Source of the DNA: Lutjanus erythropterus | Lineage: Eukaryota > Chordata > Actinopteri > Lutjaniformes > Lutjanidae | Direction: 5' to 3' | Length of the DNA stretch: 64,000 nucleotides | Assembly (NCBI GenBank): GCA_020091685.1 | Contig: CM034601.1 | Span: 38,152,034 to 38,216,033 of the forward strand | Part shown: positions 62,090 through 64,000 of the stretch, piece after piece | Layout: each line of letters opens with the position of its first letter | How positions within the stretch are numbered: the stretch's first letter is position 1 | Program-made: the position numbers and the translations under genes | The notes under the pieces: generated by a model | Seen by the model: only the letters and a program-made list of their open reading frames with translations | Told to the model about the DNA's origin: nothing | Database searches by the model: none

Positions 62090-62377
62090 ATTATCTTGAA
62101 TTATTGATTAAGAGAAGTCTCAGGGTTTATGAGCACGCCGTCAGCCAGGAGTTTCCCATCTGTAGATGCAATTGAACCAGACAGTCCCAGAAAAGCACTA
62201 CCTCTCCTGGTCCCTTCAGGTCTGCTCGCCGAGGCCCGAGGCTGCTGATCTGACAATAAAATTACATCAGTTGACTTGTCATTCAGGATGGATTCTGCGC
62301 TCCCATCTGCACCCACAGAATGTTGTTTCACGGCAGGGAGAGCAAGATGCTCAGGTGGAGCCAGTACTTGTCCACAA

Positions 62378-62394
62378 ACACCAGGGGGCAGTAG
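62378..62394 (+). promoter_or_regulatory. CTCF-type motif
   Basis: ACACCAGGGGGCAGTAG agrees with the core of the vertebrate CTCF consensus. Single-site match only; function not shown. Confidence 0.45.
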
Positions 62395-62644
62395 CAGTAC
62401 TCAGCAGTTTTGCCTGGCATGCCCTTAACGGACGCTCCAGTGTTGTGTTAGCAATGATAGACACACATTCTCCATCCAGCAGAGCATCATTACAGAGCGT
62501 GACCCCTCTTTTATCAGCACAACACAAACGTGTGTGCTGCTTTGCTTCATCACCTCCCGCTCCTCATCCACAGCATGAAGTAGTGTGAGATGAAGGCCTG
62601 AGCAGAAGTAAACGAGAGATGTTTGCACAAGTGCATGGACAGCA

Positions 62645-62835
62645 GTAAAAATTCAGTTTACTGTCAGAGAGAAGTAAATAAACCAGAAAATATTCACATG
62701 TAAGTAGCTGGAATCAGAGAATTTTGACTCAAAAAAATACTAACCAATTAATTAATTAATTATTGAAATATTTGGAGATTAATGTAATAGTTGATAACTA
62801 ATTATAATAAATAAATTAATCGTTGCAGCTCTACC
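62645..62835. repeat. Family A element, right half
   Basis: AATTCAGTTTACTGTCAGAG, GTAGCTGGAATCAGAGAATT, ending TAATCGTTGCAGCTCTA. Confidence 0.65.
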
Positions 62836-62969
62836 AGCATTTCCTGATAAAACAATGAAATACCTCATGGGTTTAAAACCCACACACCTGCTACCTTTTG
62901 TGGCAGCCCTCACAGTGAGCGGCGGTTGATGTTGGTTCAGGATGTGGTTCAAAGTATTACAAGAAATGT

Positions 62970-63200
62970 CAGTAACACTTTCTATGACTCTCTGAAGCAC
63001 GTTCTAAACATGCTCATAGTGCGTTATAATCTGCTTATAGCACTGTATAATTAGTTTTAAGAACTCACAGATATTCATAATGCTTTATACAATAATCAGG
63101 ACACATTGTGAAGCATTTTATAACGACTTATAGATAGACACGCTGACTTTTTTTGCAAGGATCCCCTGACCCTTACCCTTAAAGGATGTTTAAATGAGAA
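62970..63200. repeat. Dispersed repeat, AGTAACACTTTC end
   Basis: AGTAACACTTTCTATGACTC followed by TATAATGC/TTATA-rich text typical of a teleost MITE with AAAGTGTTAC ends. Right end unclear. Confidence 0.45.
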
Positions 63201-64000
63201 GAAAAGAATAATAGCAGTACATTTATGAAAGAGATGTTAATTAATCTTATTTCATTTCTAAATGTGTGTCCTTTTTTTCTTCAGGTAGAAACACCAGAGG
63301 CAGGGATAGGGTTATTTCTAGGGTTGTGCCCGACTCTGAATTTTGTTAGTTGAATCACGTTTGGCTGCTCAATTTGACAGTGTGTTCTTTTTTTTCAGCT
63401 CAGTGCCCCACACTATCAGCCTACATGGGTGTGTTTTACCAGTAAGACTCACATGTAACCCCTTTCTTCGTCATTCCGTTCTCCTGCTCATAGTTTGGGT
63501 CTAAACATCTCAGTGCACCGCAGAGCGTGTTGGGTGTCACCTGCCCTGCGTGCTCCATGGTGCGCTAGGATGGCCAATGTGGCTGAGAGCATGTCACCTG
63601 TGCTCTGTTTCCATCACTCTTCTCCACTTCCATCGCAGTTAGTTTTGTGACTTGTGGTGATTTTGAGACTCAGTTTGTGAAGTTTACAGCCTGCTGTGCT
63701 GTTGCATTGCTCTATGACGCAGCTATAAAAAAAAAACAAGAGCTGAAGCTTGTTTACCAACCACTTGTTTCACCTTCTCTCACCAGCACATGCTGTCACA
63801 AGGATTTTTTAAATAAGCAAGCCATGTATAAAACAGTTTTAATAGTTTTTCTTCCTTATAATTCCTCTTGTCATCGTAATGCGCACAGACTGAAAAAAGA
63901 AACACAATGCTCGAGTTGAAAAATCTCAGTTGACTGAAAGGTCTCCAACTGATGATTTGAATTATCAACTTGCTGAGGGCAGCACTAGTTTTCTTCATGA

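Larger units (their letters stand above)
60628..64000. other. ZZEF1 last visible intron or 3' flank
   Basis: No sequence matching the expected ZZEF1 C terminus was found. Holds CA and CT microsatellites, a family F MITE, a family A element and an unexplained GC-richer block 61900-62600 with a CTCF-type motif. 63300-64000 shows nothing. Confidence 0.5.

Noticed and set aside
61876..62175. 99-aa ORF with Ser-Leu repeats
   Set aside because: Translation of a CT microsatellite; no match to the expected ZZEF1 C terminus.
1..64000. CRISPR array, operon or prophage signals
   Set aside because: Direct repeats seen are dispersed MITEs or microsatellites; the DNA is eukaryotic with spliced genes.

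Overview
This window looks like nuclear DNA of a ray-finned fish, most likely a percomorph teleost. The coding parts are split into many small exons with GT-AG introns. The introns are filled with short palindromic MITE-like repeats, tRNA-derived SINE pieces and microsatellites of the kind common in teleosts, and the protein order matches a conserved vertebrate gene block. No prokaryotic, viral or CRISPR feature was seen.

Three genes are present. (1) The 3' end of ANKFY1 (Rabankyrin-5), + strand, with five coding exons from 1203 to 4531. It encodes the last ankyrin repeats and a complete C-terminal FYVE finger and ends at TAA 4529-4531. (2) CYB5D2 (neuferricin), - strand, complete in four exons from ATG at 11830 down to TAG at 8125, 250 aa, convergent with ANKFY1. 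(3) ZZEF1, + strand, starting at ATG 12167 and running through 52 exons to 60627. I reconstruct 2985 in-frame codons: N-terminal myristoylation-type start, EF-hand, APC10/DOC domain, first CUB-like domain, tandem ZZ zinc fingers, second CUB-like domain. From my memory of the vertebrate protein, only the last few tens of codons lie beyond the right edge. CYB5D2 and ZZEF1 are divergent, with 336 bp between their start codons. This interval carries an NRF1-type site and a CRE-like palindrome and looks like a bidirectional promoter.

Between and inside the genes I find no further gene. Introns and intergenic DNA hold recurrent AT-rich inverted-repeat elements (several families, some bounded by TTAA), a SINE with a perfect 13-bp target-site duplication, a hAT-like MITE nested in another repeat with a 7/8 matching 8-bp duplication, a strong foldback, LINE-tail-like pieces, and four motifs resembling hammerhead-type retroelement ends.

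The genes are not a pathway in the bacterial sense, and their adjacency is inherited synteny. ANKFY1 is a PI3P/Rab5 endosomal effector. CYB5D2 is a haem-binding MAPR-family membrane or secreted protein. ZZEF1 is a very large zinc-finger/EF-hand protein reported as a reader of histone H3 tails. I did not find a convincing new biological system. The more unusual points are a GC-AG intron, a duplicated splice donor and the promoter palindrome.
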